Shown here: piece by piece, positions 1 through 10,618 of the stretch
Layout of the letters: each line of letters begins with the position of its first letter
How positions within the stretch are numbered: position 1 is the stretch's first letter
Origin: Xanthostigma xanthostigma
Lineage: Eukaryota > Arthropoda > Insecta > Raphidioptera > Raphidiidae
Length of the DNA stretch: 64,000 nt
Assembly (NCBI GenBank): GCA_963575645.1
Contig: OY754464.1
Coordinates: 74,994,948-75,058,947, forward strand
Reading direction: 5' to 3'
The notes under the pieces: generated by a model
What the model was told of the DNA's origin: nothing
Seen by the model: the letters and a program-made list of their open reading frames with translations, nothing else
Databases searched by the model: none
Translations under genes and position numbers: made by a program

Positions 1-171
1 ATAATTAATATTTAATCTAATTCGCTTTTAATAAAATCTTTCAAAATTATTAATAATTATCAAAATAATGGAAAAATAATAAATAATAAATTATTTTTTC
101 ATTATTTTGATAATCATTTATAATTTTGAAAGATTTTATAAAAAGCGAATTAGATTTTAAATATTAATTAT
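1..171. repeat. AT-rich inverted repeat at window edge
   Basis: The two arms (about 1-80 and 95-171) are near-perfect reverse complements; both contain a GCGAATTAGAT-type block and an ATATTAATTA block. The left arm may continue outside the window. It sits directly upstream of a hammerhead-like motif (198-236), an arrangement repeated at other loci here, so I read the two as parts of one element. Confidence 0.75.
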
Positions 172-197
172 TTTTTATATTTTTTAGATCAGTTCTG

Positions 198-236
198 ACT
201 TCTGAAGAAGGTCCAAATCCGGATTGAAACGTTAAT
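198..236 (+). ncRNA. hammerhead ribozyme-like motif (type I)
   Basis: CTGAAGA (202-208) is followed by a stem II candidate GGTCC/GGATT closed by a short A/T loop, then GAAAC and GTT. This is the order of the hammerhead core, with ACGT as a minimal self-complementary stem III. Stem I is weak (about 2 bp), so activity as a monomer is doubtful. The flanking TTTTTTATATTTTTTAGAT block is shared with the copy at 44094-44133 (minus strand), placing both in one family. Such motifs are known from Penelope-like elements and retrozymes; no protein of such an element is seen here. Confidence 0.6.
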
Positions 237-239
237 GTA

Positions 240-983
240 TTAATTATATATTTTTTTGTTAATATATTGTTTGAAAAATTGGTCAATTATTTTATTTGTT
301 GAAAATAATATAATTGTTACAAGATACAATACTTTACTTCAACAAGAACAAAATACAGGTCTAGCGTTTTGACTTAAAAAGTCGGTGTATCATTTGTCTG
401 CAAGTGAAGGAACAAAATGGTATCCGCTTTGAAAAGTATTTATATAGGGCCGTATTTGAGCATTAATACAAAATAAGAAAAACATAAACGAAATGTTATC
501 GAAAATATATATTATTATTCCAGACAGAAAATTGAATTCGACGTCGTCTTGTAAATAAGCATAAAGCTCAGAGAAAACTGCATATTTCCTGTATGTAGAG
601 TGGAGAGATATAAAGAATAAAATGAGCTCTATCAAACAAGTGTTTTGGGTATAAGAGTTGTCACTCACAAGAACTGTTCAGTCTGCCAGCTGTTGAATTC
701 GTAGTATAGTCTGCCCTCGCTGTGTAAAAGTGCCACCCCAAAACCCTCCTGTTTACCATAATATTCCAATTCGTCGGTCGTTGCGAAAAAGAAATCTGAA
801 TAATTCTTCCACTGCGGTATTCACATGTCTCTGTGACCGTATGGCAAAGTGGCCTGTGGTTGAATCGAGTTCATTTGCTTCGATTTTTTTTGTGCAGTGT
901 AAACAGGCTGTAAATAATTCCAGTCAAAGCATATATTTAAATCTTCTTTTATTAAACGAGTGTCATGATCGATTAATTGCAAA
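240..983. other. no recognisable gene
   Basis: AT-rich sequence without convincing coding content or inverted repeats. Open frames on both strands are short, of low complexity, and match no family I know. Confidence 0.6.
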
Positions 984-1371
984 TCTATATATATAAAATT
1001 CCCGTGTCACAATTTTGGCCGCGCTAATCTTCGAAACCACTGAACCGATTTTAATGAAATTTTGTAAATGTCTTGCTTGATGCAACTTACGCTATAGGAT
1101 AGTTTTTATTAAATATTTTGTACAAAATTACGATGTTTTCTCAAAAAAACTGTTTTAGTTACACGTAAGGACATCTGATAGAATTTACTCAAAGCATTAG
1201 TTCAGAAGCAAACAAAAAAAACTTTTAATATCTAATAGCGACATCTGTTGGAATTCGCTCAAAGCTAATAGTTCAGAAGCAAATCTGATAGAATTTGCTC
1301 AAAGCTATTAGTTCAGACGCTAGGCCGCAAACGAAATACATTTTGCAGAATTATACCTATCGCACCCGGGT
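984..1371 (+). mobile_element. Helitron fragment (TCTATATATATAAAATTC type)
   Basis: It begins TCTATATATATAAAATTC after an A and continues with the GAACCGATTTTAATGAAATT block typical of an abundant insect Helitron family. Three tandem units of about 40 bp (TATTAGTTCAGAAGCAAA cores, about 1190-1320) precede CGCACCCGGGT, where this copy leaves the family consensus about 20 bp before the expected CTAG end. The same tandem block plus an intact end lies at 35131-35437, and an interrupted copy is at 23140-23560. Confidence 0.75.
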
Positions 1372-1439
1372 ATATAATAAACACACGTATTTCTCTCTAT
1401 TAACTGTAAGAAAACAATTTTTTAATGCGCGAGCTGAGA

Positions 1440-1625
1440 GTTGAGACAAAACCATCCGCAATAGCCCGCGCGATAGGCAGCCTTTGTGATATTAAGTCGT
1501 TGGAGGGGGAAGCGGTGAGTGGAAGTTTCGGGTTTAAATCTCGACAGTGACATTGTTAGAAAGTAAATTTTTCTTATATAGTATTGTAATTGTAACAATG
1601 TGAAATCTAATTATTGACACCAATT
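1440..1625 (+). repeat. tRNA-like SINE fragment (family 2)
   Basis: A degenerate Pol III B box (CGGGTTTAAATCTCGACAG) is followed by GACATTGTTnGAAA and a GTAACAATG tail block. The same order recurs at 3515-3645, so this is a dispersed family rather than a tRNA gene. The A box is not clear. Confidence 0.5.
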
Positions 1626-1877
1626 TTTTTTTTATTCAATACAAATGTATTTTAACGAACTACAGTTTTTAATAGCCTAACTTACTCCTATCTGCAGTAA
1701 AAATCCCGTCAAAATCGGTCCAGCAGTCTAGGAGATTAGCCGGAACAAACACACAAAAACAAAAATGTTTTTTGTTTTAAGTACCGTATGTACTTTCATA
1801 TTATGCATTTAGTAAAATTTTGACATTACAAACACTTCAATTTTAGATAGGTATGTGCCTAATTATGTATTTAGTTT

Positions 1878-2543
1878 ATACGGAATGTTTCAAAACATGT
1901 ATTGGAAAATATAGGTTGTGATTTCTTCACTAATTCTAAGAAAAAAAGTTCCTATTTACATGGGTTCGGAAACGAACCGTTTTCAAGATAAAGGGTGTCA
2001 AAGAATTTTTTTTTTATTTTGTTTGTGCTACTTACAAAATTTAGCTTTTGTACACATTTTATAATAAATATTAGCTGCTTTTTAATTGCTTACCCAATTT
2101 TTTTCATATGCCAGTGACGCAGATTTTAGGGTTGCGTAAGGTTTTTTTGCCCCTAATTTCTATGACACTGAGGAAATTAGCATTCTGAAAACACATTTTG
2201 AACCGCCAAAAAACAGCTACTCTTAGTCAAAAGCTGTAACGTGTTGGAGAAAAACACCATTTTATGATAAAAAACACGAAAGAAGTAGCAACTTGATCAC
2301 AAAACTTTTAGTTTACAAAACTAAGCAAATAACATAATAAATAAGAAAAGTCACAACAATTGTTGAAAATGGCCTTCTCCAATTCGAGAAGGCCTGAAGT
2401 TTTGCGTATCGTATTGCATTTTTTGACATCCTGTATCATGAAAACTATGCAGCTTTTGTGGACTTAATAGGAACCGTTTTTCTTAGAATTAGTCAAGGAA
2501 TCATACCCTTTATTTTCCGACATGTTTTAAAACATCCTGTATA
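1878..2543. mobile_element. TIR element, about 670 bp, non-coding
   Basis: The ends are imperfect inverted repeats of about 110 bp. The left contains CGGAATGTTTCAAAACATGT; the right, read in reverse, contains ACAGGATGTTTTAAAACATG. Both carry CTAATTCTAAGAAAAA followed by GGTTC/GTTCC blocks. No transposase is visible. It is probably a MITE; superfamily not assigned. Confidence 0.7.
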
Positions 2544-2899
2544 ATTGATAAGGAGTTAATTTTATTCGAATCGTTGTTCACGATACTCGTGAATCAATGT
2601 TTTTGATATTATTTTACAAAAATTTGACATCAGCCACTTTGCTTTACACTCCCAGATATAAGACATCGGCTTACACATATCGTAGGTAGGATAAAGAATA
2701 ATGACTGGCATAACTTAATTAATAATAATGAATATGTATTCATTAAAATATGTCCTTAAATTTCAAATTTTGTTCGATAGATGCTACAGTAAAATTAATA
2801 CAATTTGTCTTATTTTGCTACAGCAGTTAATTTAATAATCCTTAGTTTTATGCACGGTTTTATCGGACCGGTTTTATCAAAATTTAACCAGCACATTTT

Positions 2900-3148
2900 G
2901 ATCTTCAGTAAGGCTATAGGCTATATAATATCACTCTACGACCAATAGGAGCGGAGCATCAATGAAAAATGTTGCAAAATATAACTCAAAATTTATCCGT
3001 CGCGACAAAAACTTTTGAACGGTAACTACGATCATCATGAAATTTGGACACAACGTTCATCTCGGTAATCTAAGATGAACGTACGTACTTATGTCCCTAC
3101 CTCCCATTCGTAATTTTGGACCCGGGTGAAACCGGGCGGGACTGCTAG
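2900..3148 (+). mobile_element. Helitron 3' end
   Basis: This stretch matches the 3' halves of the Helitrons at 55492-56198 and 61644-62233 (GGAGCGGAGCATCAATGAAAA block, GGTAACTACGATCATCATGA block). It ends CCGGGCGGGACTGCTAG followed by T, the expected CTAG^T terminus. The 5' end is missing. Confidence 0.85.
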
Positions 3149-3428
3149 TATAGTATTAGTATAGATTAAGGTTATTTAGATGAGTTTAGTTACAGTTAGT
3201 AATTATAATATATTGTTTATAGTAGCTACTGTTTTTCCACTATTATTTCCTGACGATATAGAAAAGACGTCTATGACTTGGGATTATTTAATGTAAGGAA
3301 ACAATTTCACCTTTGATTCACTCATAGCTCTCTCTACCTTAGACAAGGAAAGTCTATGCTCTCTACTGTATTGGTTCATATCTAGCGTTAACTAATATAA
3401 TTGGCTCTCGCATGATGTGAAAAAAATC

Positions 3429-3498
3429 AGTTACCAATGCTATAAAATTTATAGCATTGGTAACTATCATTCTAATATTTAATATTAGAATGATAGTT
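3429..3498. repeat. two abutting near-perfect palindromes
   Basis: The first (3429-3465) has 18 bp arms around one base, core CTATAAAATTTATAG. The second (3462-3498) has 18 bp arms around one base, core CTAATATTTAATATTAG. They share 4 bp at the junction, so the strand could form two back-to-back cruciforms. Confidence 0.9.
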
Positions 3499-3514
3499 TG
3501 ATAGTTGTGACACT

Positions 3515-3645
3515 GTAGTGTAATGTAACACAGTCCGCCGCGATAGTGGAAAGATTCGGGGTTCGTATCCCGACGGTGACATTGTTTGAAAAAATAAACT
3601 AATTTTTCTATGTTGATGGCATTGTAACAATGGGTGTTTCTTAAC
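3515..3645 (+). repeat. tRNA-like SINE fragment (family 2)
   Basis: A B-box-like GGGGTTCGTATCCCGAC is followed by GGTGACATTGTTTGAAAA and GGCATTGTAACAATG, matching the fragment at 1440-1625. The 5' half of the tRNA-like head is not clear. Confidence 0.5.
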
Positions 3646-4261
3646 AATTGTAGCAAACAGTAGCTACTATAAACAATTAAGGTTATTCATACCTGACGCA
3701 TGGTAGTTCTGAATCTAGTATAAAAGCCATATAAAGCATCGGTTCACCAAACAGAAATGTACGCGTGATTCATTCAGACAGAAAGTGTACAAATCGAATA
3801 AATGACGTTACGTTCGAACACATCTCGCGTCATTACCGGCGTGTTGGAACGCGCATGCGCATACGAGGATGTGTGAAACGCTACGATAATTACGAATTGG
3901 TGCTGTAGATTAGAACGAGAAACTTCCTGGCGGTAAAAAAGTTTCACTCGCCGTGAAGAATCCATTATTCGTTAGTGATTGGTTTCAATTTCTTGAAAGA
4001 GATCAAAATAACACTAACTTTTCTTCCTCTATTTTCGTGTTCTCAATTTAAAAAACCAATCTAGAAAATATCGGTTCCAGATTTAAATTGTGCATTTTTA
4101 CATAAAATTAAATAGTTGGCAAAACCAAAAGTGCACATCCCGCAAGTTTTCCACTGTACATATTATAATGAAAAAAAATTGAGAAAATAGATTTAAAAAA
4201 AAAACATTAAAAATAGACAAAAAATTAAGAATAAAATGGAATAGAAAAATAATTATTACTT

Positions 4262-4336
4262 GTGTCAGCGGGAATCGAACCCGGCACCTTGCTATTACTG
4301 GACTAACGCTTTAACCGCTCGGCCATATCGATATCG
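4262..4336 (-). pseudogene. tRNA-like pseudogene (class II-looking head)
   Basis: On the minus strand an A box (TGGCCGAGCGGTTAAAGCG) and B box (GGGTTCGATTCCC) are well kept and correctly spaced. The acceptor ends do not pair and the anticodon stem is weak, so it is a decayed tRNA or the head of a SINE, not a working tRNA. The A-rich stretch downstream on the minus strand could be a decayed SINE body. Confidence 0.65.
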
Positions 4337-4938
4337 CAGCTTGCGTTGTTATTGTGACATAGGAATGTAGCAGTTATTCTACGTAATATACTACATTTAC
4401 AATAACAGTAACATGTATTTTTTTGTTTGTTTTTTTTATTTTAACTATTAGCTGTCAAAAATAATAAAATAAAACTGTTTATAAAAATAAAACTACTGAA
4501 CACATTAATGTAAATTTAAATAGGGTTCTGGTCTGATACTAAACAAAGTGAATAAACTGTAACCCAAGGCCATCCGACCAAAATTGCGATCTGTAGAGTC
4601 GTGACGTACATACGTACAGACCAACCGACAACTGTACAGTTGTTTGTGATTTTCAATTACAATTTTAATAGTATTTATGAACTCGAATTGATTTAAAAAT
4701 GGTTCTGTTTAATAGATCAGAATCTCCTCTTTTCAAAAAGCTTCAATTTGAATGGATTTCGTGTAAAATTAACTAAGATATAACTTCTTATATGAACGAA
4801 AGTCAGCTCTGACGCACAAAGCGATAATAAAGCACACACCGCTAGTTTAGCGGTATGTGCAATAATTTTAATGGCAAGGATTATCTGAAACTTTTAAAAA
4901 TGTTTACCAGCAAAATAATAGAGACATTTCAAAGCACA

Positions 4939-5585
4939 AAAATTATGAAAAAGCTGGATTTTTGCATGAACCTTCCATTTGTTATTCTAAACAATATATC
5001 AAAAGTCCCCACCGATACATGTGCTGCTAAAACGTTACGCGGGATGAAAAGTCACAAAAGACTATTTTTTTGCGAAAATCTCGTTGACGGCGACTTTTAT
5101 AGAAAAAATAGTGGTCATCAAATTTGTAGCTCAGAAAATTGCCTACAAAAAACATAATATTACTTTTTTTCGTAAGACAACCGGTTTTTGATAAAATTTG
5201 ATTTAAAAAGTTGTAACGTTTATGTTTCTTGTTAGTTCGATTCGTTTGATGCGGTTAGACGTACGAACACAACGCATCATACGACATATATCATGTGGAT
5301 GCGTGAACTGGAACGGTTCACTAAGCGATTGAATGAATGCGAGGTGAAAGAACGAGCATCATTTTACTCTTACAGAAAAAAATTAATACTATGTTTCTGT
5401 ACTAAACTACAGAGGTAACCACTATAAAAGTCACCGTTAACGAGATTTTCGCAAAAAAACGTTTTTTGTGACCTTTGACCCGCGTAACATTTTTAGCGGC
5501 ACATGTATCGGTGGGGACATTTGGTATCTTGTTTAGAATCACGAAAGAAGGTTCATGCTAAAATCCAGCTTTCCCCTAATTTTTC
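4939..5585. mobile_element. foldback element with about 180 bp arms
   Basis: Left arm 4939-5120 and right arm 5408-5585 are imperfect reverse complements. Shared blocks include CACCGATACATGTGC, CGAAAATCTCGTTGACGG and GACTTTTATAG (read in opposite senses). The interior of about 290 bp is unique. The 100-codon open frame over the left arm has no recognisable domain and probably reflects the repeat. Confidence 0.75.
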
Positions 5586-5600
5586 CGTAGTTCGACTTAT

Positions 5601-6090
5601 TGAAGTAAAACTTCTTTACGCACGCTTGACTTGGGGAGTAAGCTGGTAAATGCGTGACGAGAGATTTACGGAAACTGTGATCGGGCGAGGCGAACGGAAG
5701 TTGAGAGGGAGATATAAGTTAGTGAAGATAGAAAGAGGATGACAAATACTTCACTGGGTAGTGACGCCATCAGGTGGCCGAAATAAATACTTCACTGGCT
5801 AGTGGCGCCATCAGGTAGCCGAAACAAATACTTCACTGACTAGTGGCGACATCAGGTGGCCGAAAATATAAGCAGTACTAACAATAGAATGACACATACT
5901 TTGCTTGCCAGTGGCGCTATCGGGTGACAAAAAAAAGTAATATTTTGTTCAATACATTAACTATTCTACGTTTAAAATGAATAAAATTGTAAATTCATTT
6001 TAAAGTTCATATTTTGTGAATTTTCGGGTGAATAATAACAAATTATGGCAGGAAGAAGTCTTACTTCAGTCGTGTGGTCTAACTCGTTTT
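5601..6090 (+). mobile_element. repeat family B, copy 1
   Basis: The left end is TGAAGTAAAACTTCTTTACG, followed by CACGCTTGACTTGGGGAG. Four minisatellite units of about 50 bp (CTAGTGGCGCCATCAGGTGG variants, 5745-5935) follow. The right end, GGCAGGAAGAAGTCTTACTT, runs into the hairpin remnant CGTGTGGTCTAA. Other copies lie at 17870-18012, 49226-51075 and 57298-57768. There is no coding capacity; the transposon class is unknown. Confidence 0.75.
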
Positions 6091-6971
6091 TTTTTGTTTT
6101 TATTCCCTGGATTAAAAATATTTTAATTTTAATTTAGAGTTCTTATGATAAAGCAACATTGAAAATTAAAACATATTTTAATGAAATATTTTTGTTTGTT
6201 ATGTGAAACATCTATTTTTTTCAAAGGACTAATATCAGTTTTTATTTTTTTACAGGTCAACGAATTTACCTATGGATGTTATATATGAAAAATGAAAAAA
6301 ACGTTTAGTGTAAAAATACTGTTACAGTAGATGAATAATGTCGCAGTGAAAAAAAATAAAATATGTTCGGTGATAATAGCGGACCTGACTAAAATTAAAC
6401 TAATTATATAATTAATGTACGGATAAATGTTACATTTGTGAGGGAATAAAATTGTAATATAGTAATATTTATATCTTTAAAAAATACTAACGCGTCAGTG
6501 GTGATTTATTTTCCGTAGAATAATATTATACGAAATGTACAAAAATTCCATCACGTAAAAAGTAAGCACATATAATAATAATAAAATCATTAGTAAAAAT
6601 ATGCTAATTACGACAGCAAAGTGCAAAAAATACGTGTATGTGAAATGATCTTTGCATTAGTGAATAAAAAAAAACAACAAAATAATAGAATGCCAAAAAC
6701 AAACAGTCAAATATTTTATAAGCTGAAGCATTAATGTACAGTAGAGTGCAAAAAAGTTAAAATATGATAATACATTCTATTATAGTACAGTAAAGTGCAA
6801 AACGAGAAAAAAACGTCTTGCTAAAAGGAGGTATCGTTGAATGCATTAGCATTAGCAAGGTTGCATCGTCGTTAATGTAAAATAATAATAATAATCTGAC
6901 TTTGGAGATACATTGAGTGCGTGTAAGTAGTGTGTGATCTTCAAGAGGAGAGTTAGTGAGTGATAGGCGAT
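6091..6971 (+). promoter_or_regulatory. 5' flank and untranslated leader of the signal-peptide exon (tentative)
   Basis: No TE ends are recognisable here, unlike most of the window. A motif of the form ACAGnAnAGTGCAAAA occurs three times (about 6613, 6738, 6789). The last 80 bases before the ATG are less AT-rich. I cannot place a transcription start or core promoter. Confidence 0.3.
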
Positions 6972-7059
6972 ATGGGGAAGAACACCTGTGCCATTGCAGC
7001 CGTCGTGTTGGTCCTACTGATGGTGAACGACGGGGCGACGTCAGTGCAAGCATTCCAAG
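6972..7059 (+). CDS. first coding exon of a secreted or membrane protein (partial)
   Basis: ATG at 6972 opens 29 codons: a short polar start (MGKNTC), a hydrophobic core (AIAAVVLVLLM) and a small-residue region ending SVQA before FQ. This is a textbook signal peptide with likely cleavage after the final Ala. The frame then reaches CAAG|GTAAAATG, a good splice donor with GT at 7060-7061, leaving phase 1. Codons are GC-richer than the surroundings (GCC GTC GTG TTG GTC CTA CTG), the only such island in the window. Reading past the donor gives low-complexity sequence, so I stop at the splice site. No later exon is recognised in this window, and the mature protein is unknown. I chose this ATG because the only codon upstream that could start the frame is a non-ATG at 6960. 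Confidence 0.65.
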
Positions 7060-7279
7060 GTAAAATGAAGATTGTATTATTAATCTTAGTTTATCTGTGT
7101 GCTAAAGACGGTATCTTTAGGTACTACCAGACATATAGTTATTCGTATGTTCGTACACCTGCATGCCGCCGAGTGGTATTGATCATTCGGGACATACCAG
7201 TGCTGACGAAACATACGTCCCTCTTACCAACGATAGAGTTTATCGAAAAACACCACTGTTATCACTTAGGGAATGTAAT

Positions 7280-7819
7280 CCCGCAAGATAATTTCAATCC
7301 CGGTATTTGCGGGACTGAACCATCTAATACTAATACGTGGTGGAAATTATTTATTTACAATAATACACGTTTAACAAAAAAATGTAAACACACAAACGAA
7401 AGCGTACTTCTCAAATAGTAATAATAACAGAAACAGAAATAAAATAACGACAGTTCTAAATAACAAAATAAAAAGTAAGTAACAGAGAATATAGAGTCAC
7501 TAAATTATGTATACAAAATATTTACAACACAAACACAACAAAGTTTATCTAGTACACTTGTTCACACTTGTCTATTAACTATATTCACACGATTATTTAC
7601 AAAAAGTCATTTACGTAAAACCAGATTTATATAATTGCACTCAATGGCTTACTCACACCAAAGTAGATTTATCTTCACAGTATAACTGAATGATTTATGT
7701 CGCAACGCCAGAGCACTTGTATCAATACATGAACAACTCACGAACAACTGACTGACTGACTTGCCAACCACTCCACTCGCATTTTATAGCTTCGTCCCCC
7801 GCCTGTCGAATGTTCTAGA
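7280..7819. other. AT-rich stretch next to a retroelement fossil
   Basis: No coding content. It may be the long-terminal-repeat side of the neighbouring BEL/Pao fossil, since AATCCCGCAA and CCCGGTATT-like blocks appear both near 7280-7310 and near 8495-8535. I cannot define terminal repeats with confidence. Confidence 0.35.
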
Positions 7820-8490
7820 AGCCTTTAGAAACCTTTCTCTACATGCATACCTTCTCCAGGCAATTCTATGAAGGTCGGGTTTTTACCTGTTTTCAATGTT
7901 GTTGTTGTCGTGGTCTCTGGAACATTATCGTCCCAACAGGGAGCACGTAACAATACTTTTAGACATAAATTAACATAAAATTGACCAAAAAATGTTGCTG
8001 TATACGCTGCCATCGGGGCAGCTTGTTTTCTTTGACTTCTGTAAGATTTGTCTTCAAAAAGGTGCTGGGTGAGTCGCCCATAAGGAAATGACCAGGAGTT
8101 AAGGCGTTCCAGTCAGAAGATTTGTCGGATATTGGAATTAAAGGTCGCGAATTCAAACAAGCTTCAATTTGGTTTAGAAATGTATACATTTCTTTAAACG
8201 TAAACAATGCATTTTTTTTACTCGACGTAAATGACACAACTCTTTATAGCCGCCTCCCACAAACCACCGAAATAGGGTGCGCGAGGCAGAATAAATGCCA
8301 GGAAATTGAACTATCAGATATAAAGTTTGAAATTTTTGAATTTTGGGTTATTTGTTTGAAAAACTGTTTTTCTAATTTTGTAAGCTCATGATTAGCGCCA
8401 ATAAAATATCGATCGCTTGCTAAAATGCCAGTCCACGCGCCGCCGCGCGTCGAGTACACGTATGAACCACGCTTCCCTATAATCACGCCA
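7820..8490 (-). mobile_element. BEL/Pao LTR retrotransposon fossil (integrase-region fragment)
   Basis: The minus strand encodes fragments typical of the end of the BEL/Pao pol gene, including the QIEACLNSRPL and LTPGHFLMG blocks and the LPRWQRIQQHF block. It is an old fragment, broken in several places, with no gag or reverse transcriptase nearby. Confidence 0.85.
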
Positions 8491-9476
8491 GTCTAGCGGG
8501 ATCCCGCAAAATGTATACGGGATCCCGGTATTGCATTTCCTATAATATCAGTCTTTTGTTACCATATGACAGGCGTTTGCCGCATTTGACAGGCATTTTA
8601 AGGTTTAGACAGGCGTGCGGCCGGCAATGGTCTGAGACAGGAATTTTCAAATTTCGCGCCTATTGAAAAAAATAATGTCCTCTAATAAATATCAGTAATA
8701 TCCTTCTTCATTATTATCTGTTGTCTTTTACTTATTACCTATACAGCGTTTTGCTTTAGACAGGCATTTTTCTGAAAAATCAGGCTTTTTAGGTACCATA
8801 GACAGGCGTCCCTCTACTTACATATGGTAACCCTAATCGCGATTGGTTTCCTGGCTTGTAGTCCATATAGTCCAGTCACTCTAGGGTTTCACCTCGGAAT
8901 GAGACGAAATAAGCTGAATATTTGTATAAACCTTTATTTTGGCTTTCTAAATGTTGTCTCCTAAGTCTCATAAGGGCACGTGTGAGCGTTCTTAGATATT
9001 CAAGGTCAAAAGTTGCGATAATCAGTTTTTTGGAAATAACTCGCTTCCTTTGCCTCAAATCGTATTTTCATTTACTATAAAAGTTATAGAGTATAAGATT
9101 CTCTACAAATTTTGTATTAACTAATTTTTTATATGTTTAACCGTTTTTGAGATATCGGAATGTCAATCGCGAATCCCAATCCATATAAATATGAATTATA
9201 TAATTACACTTATAAATATAATGTATTAAATAGTTAATCAACTAATATTTAACGAATAATTAAGTTAAAAAACCGTATTGTGGACGGGGATACGTGATTG
9301 ACCTTGGCATGTAAGGCTGAGCGCTCCACATTCTTCGCGCTCTATCTCAAAACGGTTAAAATTGTTTGACACGAAATTTGTAGAAAATTTTATACTCTCC
9401 GCGACCCATTTGCAATTTATCAATGAATATATTATTTAATATATAATCTTTGTCATCATCAAATAACAGAGGAGAG
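8491..9476. other. no gene; dispersed ACAGGC motifs
   Basis: Between about 8565 and 8815 the motif (G)ACAGGC recurs at least seven times with irregular spacing, often as GACAGGCGT or GACAGGCATTTT. The rest shows nothing I can support. Confidence 0.5.
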
Positions 9477-9480
9477 TATA

Positions 9481-10285
9481 TGTTACGCTCAAAGATCGAA
9501 AACGCTCAGTGAGCGGAAAAATAGCTCGCAACGCGTTGTGGTCACAGTAAAACATCCACATGGCGAAATTCGTGTTATGGCTCTAATGAAAACGCGCACG
9601 ACGCATTGTGGCAATCACAGAAAGACCAAATAGCGAAATTCGTGTCGTGGCTGACATGCTATTCGATCTCAACGCGTTGTGGCAATGAAGAAAAGCCATG
9701 ACGCGTATGGAATATTATTTGATTACGACGCACACTACTTTCCTGTATTTTTTCATCATATATTGCCATGTTTCTTGATTCTTCTATAACGTCAGTAATA
9801 ATTTTCACGTTTAAATTCTGTAATTTGTTTAACTGTTCGTCATTTTCTATATTCTTCTCGTTGTTTTGAACATCATTTCATTTTGGTCTTAGAATAGTAA
9901 ATTTAGTCAAGTGATCTTGATAATTCATAATAAATTTATAATTTTTGTCTGGTTCAGACTGCATATCGATTAAATCAACTTGACATCTAGAATTCATGCA
10001 GTCGGATAGAATAGGTTTCACTACTAAATGTGATATGGTTAAAACAATGAATGCTCAGAACGCGTCATGGCTTTTATTCATTGCCACAACGCGTTGAGAT
10101 CGAATAGCATGTCAGCCACGACACGAATTTCGCTATTTGGTCTTTCTGTGATTGCCACAACGCGTCGTGCGCGTTTTCATTAGAGCCATAACACGAATTT
10201 CGCAATGTGGATGTTTTACTGTGACCACAACGCGCTGTGAGCCATTTTTCCGCTCACTGAGCGTTTTCGATCTTTGAGTGTAACA
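9481..10285. mobile_element. TIR element, 805 bp, with about 230 bp terminal repeats
   Basis: It starts TGTTACGCTCAAAGATCG and ends with the inverse (CGATCTTTGAGTGTAACA). The arms stay complementary for about 230 bp and repeat CAACGCGTTG-like and CGAAATTCGTGT blocks. TATA on both sides (9477-9480 and 10286-10289) fits a 4 bp target duplication, though in AT-rich DNA this is weak. The interior (9720-10060) has no open frame of note. The arms are CpG-rich against an AT-rich background. Confidence 0.85.
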
Positions 10286-10289
10286 TATA

Positions 10290-10618
10290 TATTTCTAATA
10301 CCGGATCTAACACTATAAAATGTGACAATAATTCCAAATATCCAAGAGAGTCGGTGACCTTTAAAAACGTATAATTTTCAACCTTTTGTATTTAAAAATA
10401 TGAAGATTTTAATTTTATCTCTTTCTGTAAAAAATTCTTTGATGCTTTTATATTTTTTTTCAAGTCGTACATCTTCTACGATAAAGATATTGTACTTTAT
10501 TGTCAATGCATGATATTATATCCCAAGTAATTATTTTCTCTTGCTTTATTTTCATCGCTTTCTCTTGTTATGTGAATGAAAAACCAGCACACGAATAATG
10601 TTCCATGTCAACTAGGTT
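10290..10618. other. no recognisable feature
   Basis: AT-rich sequence with nothing I can identify. Confidence 0.6.

Larger units (their letters stand above)
3213..3676. mobile_element. TIR element, 464 bp, carrying a SINE piece and twin palindromes
   Basis: A 22 bp perfect TIR (TTGTTTATAGTAGCTACTGT at the left, its reverse complement at the right) bounds a non-coding interior. Inside are two abutting palindromes (3429-3498) and a tRNA-like SINE fragment (3515-3645). TAAGGTTATT occurs outside both ends (about 3168 and 3678) but not immediately next to the TIRs, so I do not claim it as the target duplication. Confidence 0.65.

Noticed and set aside
4262-4336. Functional class II tRNA gene on the minus strand
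   Set aside because: A and B boxes are good but the acceptor arms do not pair.
6960-7418. 152-codon frame reading on past the signal peptide
   Set aside because: After the splice donor at 7060 the sequence becomes AT-rich and low in complexity; splicing is the better reading. The first codon of the frame is also not ATG.
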